A stretch of 64,000 nt of DNA, taken from positions 310,001 through 374,000 of the forward strand of contig NZ_JABKKG010000004.1 in NCBI RefSeq assembly GCF_013166595.1, read 5' to 3'. A program made the position numbers and the translations under genes. Positions 25,861 to 34,783 of the stretch are shown here, piece after piece (positions within the stretch are counted from its first letter, which is position 1; every line of letters begins with the position of its first letter). This DNA comes from Palleniella intestinalis (GTDB lineage Bacteria; Bacteroidota; Bacteroidia; Bacteroidales; Bacteroidaceae). Under the pieces are notes generated by a model that was not told the DNA's origin, did not search any database, and worked only from the letters and a program-made list of their open reading frames with translations.

Positions 25861-25970
25861 GGTCTAAATTTGCTATATATGCAAATTTGGCTAATTGTTT
25901 GAGTTTTATGTTGTTATATTGTATTTGCGAAAATTTATAGGTCTAAATTTATCAAAAAGAGGTCTAAATC
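25861..25970. promoter_or_regulatory. Three AGGTCTAAAT direct repeats, putative operators
   Basis: GGTCTAAAT starts at 25861, 25940 and 25961, each preceded by A. The last two are 21 bp apart, two helix turns. They sit in the 180-bp gap between the membrane regulator gene and the DUF3244 gene and face the same way. A possible binding site for the adjacent HTH regulator. Confidence 0.55.
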
Positions 25971-25975
25971 AGGTA

Positions 25976-27580
25976 TTAAAATGATTCTATGAACGAGCGC
26001 AACGAGTTGCCGGTCGTTTCCAATCCCACCTTGGATTTGTAGAGGTAAAGTTTCTGCTTTATGGATTTCTCGCTTATCCCATAAATGTCGGCAAGGGTCT
26101 TGGATGACACTTGCAGACGGAGGAGCATGAAGAGCCGGATGTCCTTTTCTGAAAGAGAAGGATATTTCTCTGTCAGGCGCGATACAAAAAGATTGTCGAC
26201 ACTGTCAAGGAATACGCGTACCTCTTGCCAGTCGGCATCGGCAAGTGATATGACGGAGTTTCCTTTAAGGTTCTTTATTTTGGAAACAACTTCAATCTTT
26301 TTCAACAGATAGGAGCGCATTATGGACAACTGCGAGTCCTTGTTGGCAATCTCCTGCTCATGCAGTTTCCTTTCATATTCATGTTGGAGTTCCATTTTCT
26401 CCTTATTGAGCTTTGCCCTGTGCTGCATGTTTTTTCGGATATTATAGAAAATGTATAGAATAAAGGAAATTGCTGCAAGGAAGAAAGCCACAATGGCTAT
26501 TATGAATTTTGTCTTCATTTCTGACAATTCTTTCTGTTCAGCACGTTCCTGTTCCTTGTCTGTCATTTCCCTGTAATAGCCGTTCTTTGCACCAAGTTCC
26601 CTTACATACATTCCGTCAATGTAGCTTGTGGTGGAGTCCAGTAGTGCCAAAGCCCTGTCTTTCTCGCCCAACATTATTGAGATGCGAAGCAAGTTATAAT
26701 ATTTTGTGTACAATCTTATTGGCACGGAGTCCGTGACACTCATAAGAACCCTTTCCGCTTCTTTAAGCGAATCAATGTGGATATATTCGTAGGAAAGGTT
26801 CATTGTTGTATTGAAATCATGAAAACTGTCATATTCCACAGCTTGTTTGGCATAGAAATAAGCGCTGTCGTGTTGATCTGTTTCTGAGTGTATATAGGAC
26901 ATTGCGGTACAAACACTACACAAAAGCAGGGAATCATTGCTTTCCTTAGCGATGGCAAATGCTTTTCTGCATAGTCTCATTGCATTGTCATAATCACCAT
27001 TATGTCTCATACTTTGGCATTCATTAAGCACTATCCACCCCAAATTTACTGTGTCACAATTTGCCAATGCTGAATATTTCTCTGTCGCTTCATGTGCCAC
27101 TTTCACCGCTTTCTTGATGTCATAATACCATAATAGCTTTGAGAGTTTTTCCAAAGCCATACACTCGGTAATCGTGTCTTTCTGCAGTTTTGCCCCATAG
27201 ACAGACTTTTCAAAGCACTGTATTGCCATTTCCGAACTGTCGACAAGGGAGTAGTACTTGCCCATGTAGTACATGCAGCGTGGATACAGTGCGTCGCTGC
27301 TCCGCTCGTTGTAGTAGTCGTAGGCTATCCTGAGCAGGCTGTCATTGTCAACGTTCATTCCACTCTTGTCCGTCGCCCAAGCGTGGGCGAGGGCGTAACG
27401 TGCAGCTTCACGTTCGGAAAGGTTGTTTATGTCCAGTTCGGAAAGCACCTGCAGCACGCTGTCAGGGTTCACCATCAGCCTTTGGAATACGGTGTCATCA
27501 ACATTCCTTTTCTTGTTTCCGCAGGAAATGGACATGCTCAATATAGGGAGGGCAAAGATAAATGCCAGTAACTGTTTCAT
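25976..27580 (-). CDS. TPR membrane regulator with C-terminal LuxR-like HTH
   Basis: A 534-aa lipoprotein-like, membrane-spanning regulator. The signal/lipobox is SMSISC (Cys20). Residues about 40-340 are helical tetratricopeptide-like repeats, for example YPRCMYYMGKYYSLVDSSEMAIQCFE. One membrane helix is at about 359-380, followed by a charged coiled coil (about 385-430). A DNA-binding helix-turn-helix ends the protein (SEKDIRLFMLLRLQVSSKTLADIYGISEKSIKQKL), as in Bacteroidetes TPR-LuxR proteins. The outside TPR part would sense a signal and the cytosolic HTH would act on DNA. It is directly upstream of the DUF3244-peptide-receptor genes. The start at 27580 (MKQLLAF) gives the proper signal peptide; 27604 adds 8 residues. 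Confidence 0.85.
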   Translation of the reverse strand: MKQLLAFIFALPILSMSISCGNKKRNVDDTVFQRLMVNPDSVLQVLSELDINNLSEREAARYALAHAWATDKSGMNVDNDSLLRIAYDYYNERSSDALYPRCMYYMGKYYSLVDSSEMAIQCFEKSVYGAKLQKDTITECMALEKLSKLLWYYDIKKAVKVAHEATEKYSALANCDTVNLGWIVLNECQSMRHNGDYDNAMRLCRKAFAIAKESNDSLLLCSVCTAMSYIHSETDQHDSAYFYAKQAVEYDSFHDFNTTMNLSYEYIHIDSLKEAERVLMSVTDSVPIRLYTKYYNLLRISIMLGEKDRALALLDSTTSYIDGMYVRELGAKNGYYREMTDKEQERAEQKELSEMKTKFIIAIVAFFLAAISFILYIFYNIRKNMQHRAKLNKEKMELQHEYERKLHEQEIANKDSQLSIMRSYLLKKIEVVSKIKNLKGNSVISLADADWQEVRVFLDSVDNLFVSRLTEKYPSLSEKDIRLFMLLRLQVSSKTLADIYGISEKSIKQKLYLYKSKVGLETTGNSLRSFIESF

Positions 27581-27600
27581 GATTCTTTTGTGTTGTGAAT

Positions 27601-27608
27601 GCAAAGGT
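27601..27608 (-). promoter_or_regulatory. Promoter -7 box of the TPR-HTH regulator
   Basis: Minus-strand TACCTTTG followed by C, about 20 bp before the chosen start. The -33 element is not clear. Confidence 0.5.
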
Positions 27609-27723
27609 AATGATTTTTATTGAAAAATCTACATTATGTAACCAAAATCCTGATTTTGCCGATAGTTTCAAGCGTATATGACAGATATGCCTTCCTCTGA
27701 GAACGGGTGTGATAAGTCATAAA

Positions 27724-27811
27724 ACAAAAGGTTACCTTTCACATGGCGAAAGGTAACCTTTTAGGTGGTGAAAGGTAACACTTTGTATGGCGAAAGGTTA
27801 CCTTTGGGAAA
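27724..27811. repeat. 22-bp-period palindromic tandem array (copy 3)
   Basis: Four 22-bp units (27724, 27746, 27768, 27790), each with AAAGGTTACCTTT, AAAGGTAACCTTT or AAAGGTAACACTTT. Individual cores are self-complementary. It begins 11 bp 3' of the murI stop. Confidence 0.9.
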
Positions 27812-27822
27812 TGGGGGTGTAA

Positions 27823-28671
27823 TCATACGAGGTCCACATGCTCCACCTCGATGGTGTGATGCAGGAATATTCGGGCGCATTCCCTGAAGCGTTCGGGGTT
27901 CTCGGTGGTGAGGTATGCCGTTGTCCCTCCCTTTGAGCAGCGGGCGTCCATGTCGGGATGCCTGCGGAAATAGTCGGCGAGGCTTTCGACGATGATGTCC
28001 CCCTGAGGGATGATTCTGATGTGCTCCGGCACGGCTTTGCGGAGGGATCCAATCAGGAGAGGATAGTGTGTGCATCCGAGGAGGATAGTGTCGATTAGTG
28101 AGTCTTTGGCGAGCAGTTGGGTGATGCGCTTCTTGACGAAGAAGTCCGCGCCTTCGCTGTCCGCCTCACCGGCTTCCACGATGGCAGCCCATAGCGGGCA
28201 TGCCTGTCCTGTGACCTTGATGTCAGGGAAGAATTTCGCTATCTCCAGTTCGTAGCTGTTGGAGCGTACTGTGCCTTCTGTGGCGACATAGCCGATGTGG
28301 CGTGTCTTTGTTATGCTCCCCACCTGCTCCACGGTAGGGCGTATGACGCCGAGCACGCGGCGCTTACCTTCCGTACCGTCAGGGGAAGGGTGTGCGCGGT
28401 TGTAGGCTATGAGGTCGTTCTGCTGTATGGTGCGCAAGGCTTTTGCCGAGGCTGTGTTGCATCCGAGGATGACAAGGTTGCATCCGAGGTCGAAGAGTTT
28501 GAGCACTGCCTGCCGTGTGAATTCATAGACGACATCAAAAGAGCGCGAGCCGTAGGGGGCACGCGCGTTATCGCCTAAATAGAGGTAGTCATGTTGCGGA
28601 AGCCGCTCTTGCAGTTTCTGCAGTATGGTAAGTCCTCCGTATCCGGAGTCGAAGATTCCTATTGGGCTCAT
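27823..28671 (-). CDS. murI: Glutamate racemase
   Basis: A 282-aa cytosolic enzyme making D-glutamate for peptidoglycan. It begins SPIGIFDSGYGGLTILQKL. The two catalytic Cys are in ILGCNTASA (about 75) and LLGCTHYPLL (about 188). The frame extends to 28818, but that part is rich in Ser/Thr and out of keeping with the family, and the ATG at 28671 matches homologs. It is the last gene of the DUF6089-uppS-bamA-ompH-murI series and is 22 bp from the ompH copy upstream. Confidence 0.95.
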   Translation of the reverse strand: MSPIGIFDSGYGGLTILQKLQERLPQHDYLYLGDNARAPYGSRSFDVVYEFTRQAVLKLFDLGCNLVILGCNTASAKALRTIQQNDLIAYNRAHPSPDGTEGKRRVLGVIRPTVEQVGSITKTRHIGYVATEGTVRSNSYELEIAKFFPDIKVTGQACPLWAAIVEAGEADSEGADFFVKKRITQLLAKDSLIDTILLGCTHYPLLIGSLRKAVPEHIRIIPQGDIIVESLADYFRRHPDMDARCSKGGTTAYLTTENPERFRECARIFLHHTIEVEHVDLV

Positions 28672-28693
28672 TGTAGGGTTGGTGGCATGAGGG

Positions 28694-29203
28694 TTATTGC
28701 TGCTTGATGTCCTCGTTGAGCAGTGCTGTGATGTCCTCACCGAGCATAGGGTCGATGAACGGGCATGCGTTGTTGTCAGTGTTGAGGATGAGGCTGAAGC
28801 CATGCTTTTGTGCCACAAGGCGCACTCTCTCGTTGAGTTTCATGCGCAGTGCGTCCATTGCCTCTTCCTCTGTACGGCTTATGCGTCGGCGTGTCTCTTC
28901 ACGGAACTTGACATTGGATTCCATGAGTTGCTGCATCTCTGCCTGTCTTTTGCGCCGTATGGATGTCGCGAGGCGGTCGTAATTGTCAAGGAAGGCCTCG
29001 TATTTTGTGTTGAACTCCTCTTCGGCGCGTTTTGCTTCGCCTTCGTATTCTTTGCGTATTGCTTGCACGGAATCAAGCGTTGCTTTGTATTCAGGCATGG
29101 ACTTTATGGCTGCATCGTAGCTGAAATAGCCGATTTTCACCTGTGCCATTGCCGGTATGGACAATGTGGCGAGTAGGATGGAGAGGAACAGTAGTCTTTT
29201 CAT
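28694..29203 (-). CDS. OmpH/Skp-like periplasmic chaperone (copy 1)
   Basis: A 169-aa exported helical protein of the OmpH/Skp family, which shields outer-membrane proteins in the periplasm on their way to BamA. The signal peptide MKRLLFLSILLATLSIPAMA is followed by IGYFSYDAAIKSMPEYKATL, a typical OmpH start, and a long coiled coil (YEGEAKRAEEEFNTKYEAFL). It is the most divergent of three tandem copies, with an Arg-rich middle (RRKRQAEMQQLMES and RRRISRTEEEAMD). Three copies downstream of bamA fit co-expression. Confidence 0.9.
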   Translation of the reverse strand: MKRLLFLSILLATLSIPAMAQVKIGYFSYDAAIKSMPEYKATLDSVQAIRKEYEGEAKRAEEEFNTKYEAFLDNYDRLATSIRRKRQAEMQQLMESNVKFREETRRRISRTEEEAMDALRMKLNERVRLVAQKHGFSLILNTDNNACPFIDPMLGEDITALLNEDIKQQ

Positions 29204-29272
29204 AATGTGCTATAAGAAGCACACCTGCTGCCATACGGTTTCTGAGAGCATGACAACAGGTGCGCGGAGGGT

Positions 29273-29779
29273 TTATTTCATTTTGTTGAGTTCAGCCTTG
29301 ACGTCACTGGAGATGTCCTTGCTGAGGGTCTCGCTGATGTAAGGGATTCCTGCAGAGATGTCCATGATGTAGACGTAGTTGCCAGCCTTGCCGACAGCCT
29401 TGATGGCGTTCTGGAGCTTTGTGGAGATAGGCTGGAGCTTCTCCTGGCTTGCCTTCTGGATTTTCTGCTGGTTGTCCTGGTAAGCCTGCTGTATCTTTGT
29501 GTACATCTCCTGGAGGGACTGCTCTGTGGACTGCTGCATTGTGGCGTTCATTGTAGCCTTCTCCTTCTCGTACTTCTCTGCCTTGGCCTGAAGCTCTTTC
29601 TGCATCTCCTGGAGTTCGTTCTCGTACTGCTTCTGCTCAGCTTCGAGTTCGCCGCGCGCCTTGATGAACTCAGGCATTTGCTGCATGATGGACTGTGTGT
29701 CGATGTGGCCGAACTTGGCGTTCTGTGCCATTGCTGCCATTGGCAAGAGTGCCATCAGCATGATGATAATCTTTTTCAT
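29273..29779 (-). CDS. OmpH/Skp-like periplasmic chaperone (copy 2)
   Basis: A 168-aa exported coiled-coil protein. The signal peptide is MKKIIIMLMALLPMAAMAQ. FGHIDTQSIMQQMPEFIKARGEL is the OmpH N-terminal strand and dimer contact. A Lys/Glu/Gln-rich helix pair follows (KQYENELQEMQKELQAKAEK) and the C-terminal part NYVYIMDISAGIPYISETLSKD closes the fold. It is the standard type of the three copies and probably the main Skp-like chaperone. It is 60 bp from the third copy. Confidence 0.92.
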   Translation of the reverse strand: MKKIIIMLMALLPMAAMAQNAKFGHIDTQSIMQQMPEFIKARGELEAEQKQYENELQEMQKELQAKAEKYEKEKATMNATMQQSTEQSLQEMYTKIQQAYQDNQQKIQKASQEKLQPISTKLQNAIKAVGKAGNYVYIMDISAGIPYISETLSKDISSDVKAELNKMK

Positions 29780-29839
29780 TGTTGTTTTGTTATTTTGTTG
29801 TTATTGTTATGCTTTCTTTCGTAACGGCAGGGATGAGGG

Positions 29840-30349
29840 TTATTGGTAGCCGAGTTTCTGAAGCACCTCGTTGGAGATGTCCACTCGTGGCGAGCCGTAG
29901 ATGATGCCGTTGTCGGCGGAGCGGTCGATGACCATGGAGTAGCCGCGGAGTTCTGCTATTTCCTTGACTGTGTTGTAGATTTCGTCCTGTATAGGTGTCA
30001 TGAGTGCTTCGCGCTTCTTGAAGAGTTCGCCTTCAGGTCCGAAGTATTTCTTCTTCAGGTCGGCAGCCTGTCGCTCCTTGTTCATGATGGCTTCCTGTCG
30101 GGACTTCTTCTGTTCCTGTGAGAGGAAGACAACCTCGTTCTGGTAGTTCTTGTAGAGTGTGGACGCTTCTGTGTTCACGGCCTCCACCTCTGCCTGCCAT
30201 TTCTTGCTGACTTGCGCAAGCTGTTCGTTGGCGCGCTCATAGGCAGGGATGTTCTTGAGGATATATTCCATGTCGAGGAGAGCGTACTTCTGTGCCGACA
30301 TTGCCAACGATGTCAGCAGCAGAGCGAGTGTGAATAGTGTCTTTTTCAT
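29840..30349 (-). CDS. OmpH/Skp-like periplasmic chaperone (copy 3)
   Basis: A 169-aa exported protein with signal peptide MKKTLFTLALLLTSLAMSAQ, then YALLDMEYILKNIPAYERANEQL, a coiled coil with a Trp (QVSKKWQAEVEAV), and an ending GYSMVIDRSADNGIIYGSPRVD. It lies 150 bp downstream of bamA on the same strand, as the OmpH/skp gene does in most diderms. The three copies share only the family pattern, so they are old duplicates and probably have different clients. Confidence 0.92.
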   Translation of the reverse strand: MKKTLFTLALLLTSLAMSAQKYALLDMEYILKNIPAYERANEQLAQVSKKWQAEVEAVNTEASTLYKNYQNEVVFLSQEQKKSRQEAIMNKERQAADLKKKYFGPEGELFKKREALMTPIQDEIYNTVKEIAELRGYSMVIDRSADNGIIYGSPRVDISNEVLQKLGYQ

Positions 30350-30499
30350 AACTGTTTTTCGTTTTAGGGTTTATACTTCCGGCTGCAAAGGTAGGGCATT
30401 TGTCCTTCATGGGAAAGGGGAAACCGCCTTTTTCGTGTAGGGGAACCACTATTCTGCCGAGGTATTTCCTTCTTTCGGGGTGTTGGCAGGGAGTGGCTT

Positions 30500-33124
30500 T
30501 TAGAACTCTTGTCCGAGGATGAAGTGGAACTGTGAGCCGCCCTTTGTGCCATAGACTTTGTCGAAGCCATACGCCCAGTCGATACCCATGAGGCCTACCA
30601 TCGGGAGGAAGATGCGGACACCTGCTCCTGCAGAGCGCTTCATGTCAAACGGATTGAGGTCTTTTGTGTCGCTCCAAGCGTTGCCGGCTTCTGCGAATGC
30701 CAGACCGTAGATGGTGGTGTTGCCAAGGAGGAATGGGTAACGGAGTTCCACTGCGAAGCGGTCGTAAGCATATCCGGTTGCGCCGTTAGGAGTGAGTGAG
30801 CCGTTCTCGTAGCCTCGCAGTCCGATGGTCTCTTCCGCATAGGTTGTGGAATAGCCGGACATGCCGTCACCACCCATATAGTATGTTTCGAAAGGTGATT
30901 TCTTGTACTTGTTGAAATGTCCGAGAATACCGAACTCGACGCGTGTCATGAGGACAAGACATTTCTGTCCGCCGGTGAGCGCAGTGTAAGTCTTGGACTT
31001 GAACTTCCACTTGTGGTACTCAATCCATCTGTACTTCTCCTGCTGTTCCTTCTGGTAGGTAGCCGACTTGTAGTTGGTGGCAAGGTGCTCATAGTCCTTT
31101 CCGTCGAATGCAGACCATGGCGGAGTGATGGAGAGAGAGAGCTCAAACTCGGAACCTTTACGTGGGAACAGCTGGTTGTCGACAGAGTGACGTGTCAGCG
31201 CAACGCTAAGGTTGAGGTTGTTGCAGTTACCTGTCGTGATGAGGAAGTAGTTCCAGTTTCTCAGCATATAGCGTGTGTATGCAAGGGAGAGTGACAGCTG
31301 GAAGTAGTCGTCAGGCCAGTTGAGACGCTTTCCCCATCCAAGGCTTGCGCCGAAGAGCTGGATGTATTTGTCAGGGTCGTAATAGTTCTCGTAGTTGTTA
31401 TAATAACCACTGTTGCCGTATCCGTAGAGGTAGTTGTAGTAGTTATTGTAGTAACTGCTGTTGTAATAGGTTGAAGAAACGTCGGTCTGCTTGGAGAAGA
31501 ACGCTCCCACATTGAGTGATACAGGGCGCTTGCCGCCAAACCATCCTGTGGAATAGTTGATGTTGTAGGACTGGTAGTAGGTGCCGTTGGTCTGTGCGCC
31601 GAGGGACATCACCTCACCATCGCCGATAGGCATGATGCCGCGGTGCTCCTTGTTCTTGTTGAAAAGGTTAGCCATGGAGAAGTTGTTCAGCTTCAGTCCG
31701 ACGCGTCCGATGACACCTGTCTGTCCCCAACCGAGGGAGAGCTCTACCTGGTCGTTGGACTTTGAGACGAGGTCCCAGTTGATGTCAACCGTGCCGTCCT
31801 CATAGTTCGGCTTTACGTCCGGGTTGATCGACTCCGGGTCAAAGTGACCCATTGTCGCCAGTTCTCGTGCGGTACGCTGCAGGGACTCCTTGGAGAAGAG
31901 GTCGCCCGGCTTGGTTCTGAGCTCGCGGCGGATGACCTTTTCATATACGCGGTCATTGCCGTTGATGCGCACACGGTTGATGTGAGCCTGCTGACCCTCG
32001 AATATTCGCATCTCGAGGTCTATGGAGTCACCCTTGATGTCAACCTCCGTAGGCTGGAGATTGTAGAACAGGTAGCCGTTGTTCCAATACATGTTGCCGA
32101 CGGCATCCTCATCCTCGCTGAGTCGCTTGTGGAGAAGTTTCTGGTTGTAGGTGTCTCCCCTGTTCATGCCGAGCACGCTTTGCAGCTGGTCGGTGTTGTA
32201 GACGGTGTTGCCAACCCACTTGATGTCGCGGATGTAGTATTTCTGTCCTTCGTCGATTTTGAGGTAGACATTGACGTGTTTGTCATCGAATTGTGAGACG
32301 CTGTCCACGGTGATGTCCGCGTCACGGTAGCCAAGCTCGTTGTACTTGTCAATGAGTGACTGCTTAGCCTCCTTGTAGCGTTCGGGAGTGTATTTCTTTG
32401 ACTTGAAGAAAGAGTAGAACTTCCCTGCCTCGTTTATTTTCCCGAGTGCGCCTTTTGAGAACAGTCCGCCCTTGATTTTGCTGTCGGAGAGTTTCTCGTT
32501 TCCGTCAAGGATGATGCTGTGCACCTTCATTTTCGACTTCTTGTCGACATCGACGTCAAGGATGACCATGTTCTTCTGTGCCACATCGTCACGCTGGCGT
32601 ATAGAGATTTCGGCATTGTTGAAGCCCTTCTCGTCGAAGTATTTCTTGGCGAGAGTCTTTGCACGGGCAATCATGTTAGGTGTGATTTGCGAACCTTTCA
32701 GCAGTCCCAGTTTCTGTTCCATGTCCTCTTTCTCGGACTTTTTCAGTCCGATATAGTTGATTGTGGAGACGCGTGGGCGTGCTTTCAGATAGATATGCAG
32801 GTACACTTTGTCACCTACGAGGGAGTCGGCCGCGATGCTCACTTCCGAGAACAGTCCGTGGCGCCAGTAGCGTTTTACGGCATCGGTTATCTCATTGCCC
32901 GGGAGTGTTATCTGCTGTCCTTCGGCAAGACCGGAGATTGTCAGGAGCATATAGTCTTCATATCCTTCAATGCCGCTTATGGCGAGTCCTCCGATGGTCA
33001 CGCTGCGCGGATTTCCTGCATACGAGATTTCCGGGTTTACGATTTTATCCTGTGCGTGCATCATTGCCATGTTGCATAGGACTGTGGCGATTGCGAGTGC
33101 AAATAATCTCTTTGCGAAATTCAT
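30500..33124 (-). CDS. bamA: Outer membrane protein assembly factor BamA
   Basis: An 874-aa outer-membrane protein that inserts beta-barrel proteins. The signal peptide is FAKRLFALAIATVLCNMAMM. Five POTRA domains span about residues 40-440 (for example ERYKEAKQSLIDKYNELGYRDADITVD). The Omp85 barrel follows, with PFETYYMGGDGMSGYSTTYA and a terminal FHFILGQEF. An insert at about 548-585 is very rich in Tyr, Asn and Ser (DNA about 31370-31480) and would lie in an exposed loop. It stands between uppS upstream and three OmpH genes downstream, the usual Bacteroidales order. Confidence 0.95.
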   Translation of the reverse strand: MNFAKRLFALAIATVLCNMAMMHAQDKIVNPEISYAGNPRSVTIGGLAISGIEGYEDYMLLTISGLAEGQQITLPGNEITDAVKRYWRHGLFSEVSIAADSLVGDKVYLHIYLKARPRVSTINYIGLKKSEKEDMEQKLGLLKGSQITPNMIARAKTLAKKYFDEKGFNNAEISIRQRDDVAQKNMVILDVDVDKKSKMKVHSIILDGNEKLSDSKIKGGLFSKGALGKINEAGKFYSFFKSKKYTPERYKEAKQSLIDKYNELGYRDADITVDSVSQFDDKHVNVYLKIDEGQKYYIRDIKWVGNTVYNTDQLQSVLGMNRGDTYNQKLLHKRLSEDEDAVGNMYWNNGYLFYNLQPTEVDIKGDSIDLEMRIFEGQQAHINRVRINGNDRVYEKVIRRELRTKPGDLFSKESLQRTARELATMGHFDPESINPDVKPNYEDGTVDINWDLVSKSNDQVELSLGWGQTGVIGRVGLKLNNFSMANLFNKNKEHRGIMPIGDGEVMSLGAQTNGTYYQSYNINYSTGWFGGKRPVSLNVGAFFSKQTDVSSTYYNSSYYNNYYNYLYGYGNSGYYNNYENYYDPDKYIQLFGASLGWGKRLNWPDDYFQLSLSLAYTRYMLRNWNYFLITTGNCNNLNLSVALTRHSVDNQLFPRKGSEFELSLSITPPWSAFDGKDYEHLATNYKSATYQKEQQEKYRWIEYHKWKFKSKTYTALTGGQKCLVLMTRVEFGILGHFNKYKKSPFETYYMGGDGMSGYSTTYAEETIGLRGYENGSLTPNGATGYAYDRFAVELRYPFLLGNTTIYGLAFAEAGNAWSDTKDLNPFDMKRSAGAGVRIFLPMVGLMGIDWAYGFDKVYGTKGGSQFHFILGQEF

Positions 33125-33244
33125 CTATATATCTTTTTTCTGTCTTTATATGTTCTCATTCTTCCTGTCCCGTCAGCCCCGATGTTGCGGTTTGTGGGTG
33201 CAGTGGCCAGGAAAGGCGGGGTGCTGTGAGGTGTTTGTCGTGGA

Positions 33245-33976
33245 TTATGCCGTCTCTTCGTTCTCCACTTGTTCTTCTGTCTTTCCGAACCTGCGCTGTC
33301 TTTGTTGGTAGCTTTCTATGGCCTTGTGCAGGTCTTCCTCCATGAAGTCGGGCCAGAATGTGTCGCAGAAATACAGTTCGGAGTATGCAATCTGCCATAG
33401 GAGGTAATTGCTGATGCGCAGTTCTCCGCCGGTTCTGATCAGGAGGTCCGGGTCCGGCATGAATGAGGTCTGTAGCTTTTCTGTGAGAGTGTCTTCGGTT
33501 ATGCTGTCAATATCCAGTTTGCCGTCCTTCACTTCCTTTGCTATGGTCTTCACAGTGTCGGTGATTTCCCAGCGTGATGAGTAGCTGAGAGCCACAACCA
33601 TGGTCATGGCAGTGTAGCCTGCGGTGCGTTCCTCGAGTCCTTTGAGTTTCTCGCGGACGTTCTCAGGGAGGCGTTCCATGTCGCCGATGACGCGGAAGCG
33701 CACGTTGTTCTCTTTGAACAGAGGTTCTTCAAGAGCAGAGATGACCAGTGCCATGAGTGCTGCCACTTCGTCCGACGGGCGGTTCCAGTTCTCTGTGGAG
33801 AAGGTGTAGAGAGTGAGATATTTCACTCCGAGGCGTGTGCATTCCGATGTTATGCGTCGCACGGTGTCCACTCCGGCCTGATGTCCGAAAGTGCGTGGCT
33901 TGCCTTGCGCCATTGCCCATCGGCCGTTTCCGTCCATGATGATTGCTATATGCTGTGGGATGTTGTTCCTGTCCAT
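33245..33976 (-). CDS. uppS: Isoprenyl (undecaprenyl diphosphate) transferase
   Basis: A 243-aa cytosolic cis-prenyltransferase that adds isopentenyl units to farnesyl diphosphate to make the lipid carrier of cell-wall sugars. The key motif [20 protein letters not shown] is at residues 8-27 with the catalytic Asp. The motif [13 protein letters not shown] and the Arg/Glu-containing end ([27 protein letters not shown]) are both typical. The C-terminal tail is acidic. It is 120 bp upstream of bamA on the same strand. Confidence 0.96.
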   Translation of the reverse strand: MDRNNIPQHIAIIMDGNGRWAMAQGKPRTFGHQAGVDTVRRITSECTRLGVKYLTLYTFSTENWNRPSDEVAALMALVISALEEPLFKENNVRFRVIGDMERLPENVREKLKGLEERTAGYTAMTMVVALSYSSRWEITDTVKTIAKEVKDGKLDIDSITEDTLTEKLQTSFMPDPDLLIRTGGELRISNYLLWQIAYSELYFCDTFWPDFMEEDLHKAIESYQQRQRRFGKTEEQVENEETA

Positions 33977-34039
33977 AGGCTCGGGGTATGTTGTTTTAGA
34001 TGAGTTCTGATGTTGTGTTATGTTTTCTGACAGTCGTTG

Positions 34040-34726
34040 TCAGTCGTATTTGTTGCATGTCTTGCACTTTGCCGAGAAACTGTAAGTCAGTGTTGCGCGC
34101 AGTGAAGAGTAGCAGTCTGTGTTCTTGAATATGCCGGAACTCTTTATCCCGTAAGGGTCTTTGAGTCCGTCAAGTTCGTCGCTTGTGGAGAAATGCATGC
34201 CCCATTCCAGTCCGAGGTTAATGCGTTGTCCGACTTTATATTTCACTCCGATGCCGAGAGGCACGTTTGCTGCCGTGCTGCTGTTGGCGTCATTGCCCGA
34301 GGCGAATGTCATTCCGATACCTGCGAAGACATAAGGCGTGAGTCGTTTTGCTCCCCGATAGTCCCTTCCTGTCCCATAAGGCCAAAAGTTGTATTCAAAG
34401 ACAACGTTGAAGTCCGTTATGTTGCGTTTGAAGGTGTATGGCTCTTCCGCATAGTCAGGGTAATAGGTTGAGACATCAGCACTGCTGCCTTTCAGTTGCG
34501 TGTGTCCCAAATCGAAGCGCAGTCCGCAATAAGGGCTGAACAGACGCCTGTAGACCAAGCTCACGGAGGGCTGCATCCCTTTTGTCAGGGAGCCGTTGAA
34601 GTCGCCGAGATAGTTTGACATTCCCACGCCGATGCCTATTTCCCTGCGGAATTCCGGGTCATCCTGCGCCATGGCGTTCGTCAATGACGCCATTATGAGG
34701 ATGAGTGTGAGAATTGTTGTCTTCAT
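34040..34726 (-). CDS. Outer membrane beta-barrel protein, DUF6089-like
   Basis: A 228-aa exported protein with signal peptide MKTTILTLILIMASLTNAMAQ. The body has alternating hydrophobic strands and aromatic residues of a small barrel (GIGVGMSNYLGDFNGSL, YVFAGIGMTFASG, LGLEWGMHFSTSD) and ends in a Cys pair (KCKTCNKYD). It resembles the DUF6089 protein that sits before uppS in Bacteroidales. A Tyr-rich strand precedes VVFEYNFWPYG. Its function is unknown; the location with bamA and ompH suggests an outer-membrane structural role. Confidence 0.75.
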   Translation of the reverse strand: MKTTILTLILIMASLTNAMAQDDPEFRREIGIGVGMSNYLGDFNGSLTKGMQPSVSLVYRRLFSPYCGLRFDLGHTQLKGSSADVSTYYPDYAEEPYTFKRNITDFNVVFEYNFWPYGTGRDYRGAKRLTPYVFAGIGMTFASGNDANSSTAANVPLGIGVKYKVGQRINLGLEWGMHFSTSDELDGLKDPYGIKSSGIFKNTDCYSSLRATLTYSFSAKCKTCNKYD

Positions 34727-34783
34727 ACATTATAATATAACGTAAGTGTGTATATGCGGAAAGTTCGGATAGTCCGGAGATGC

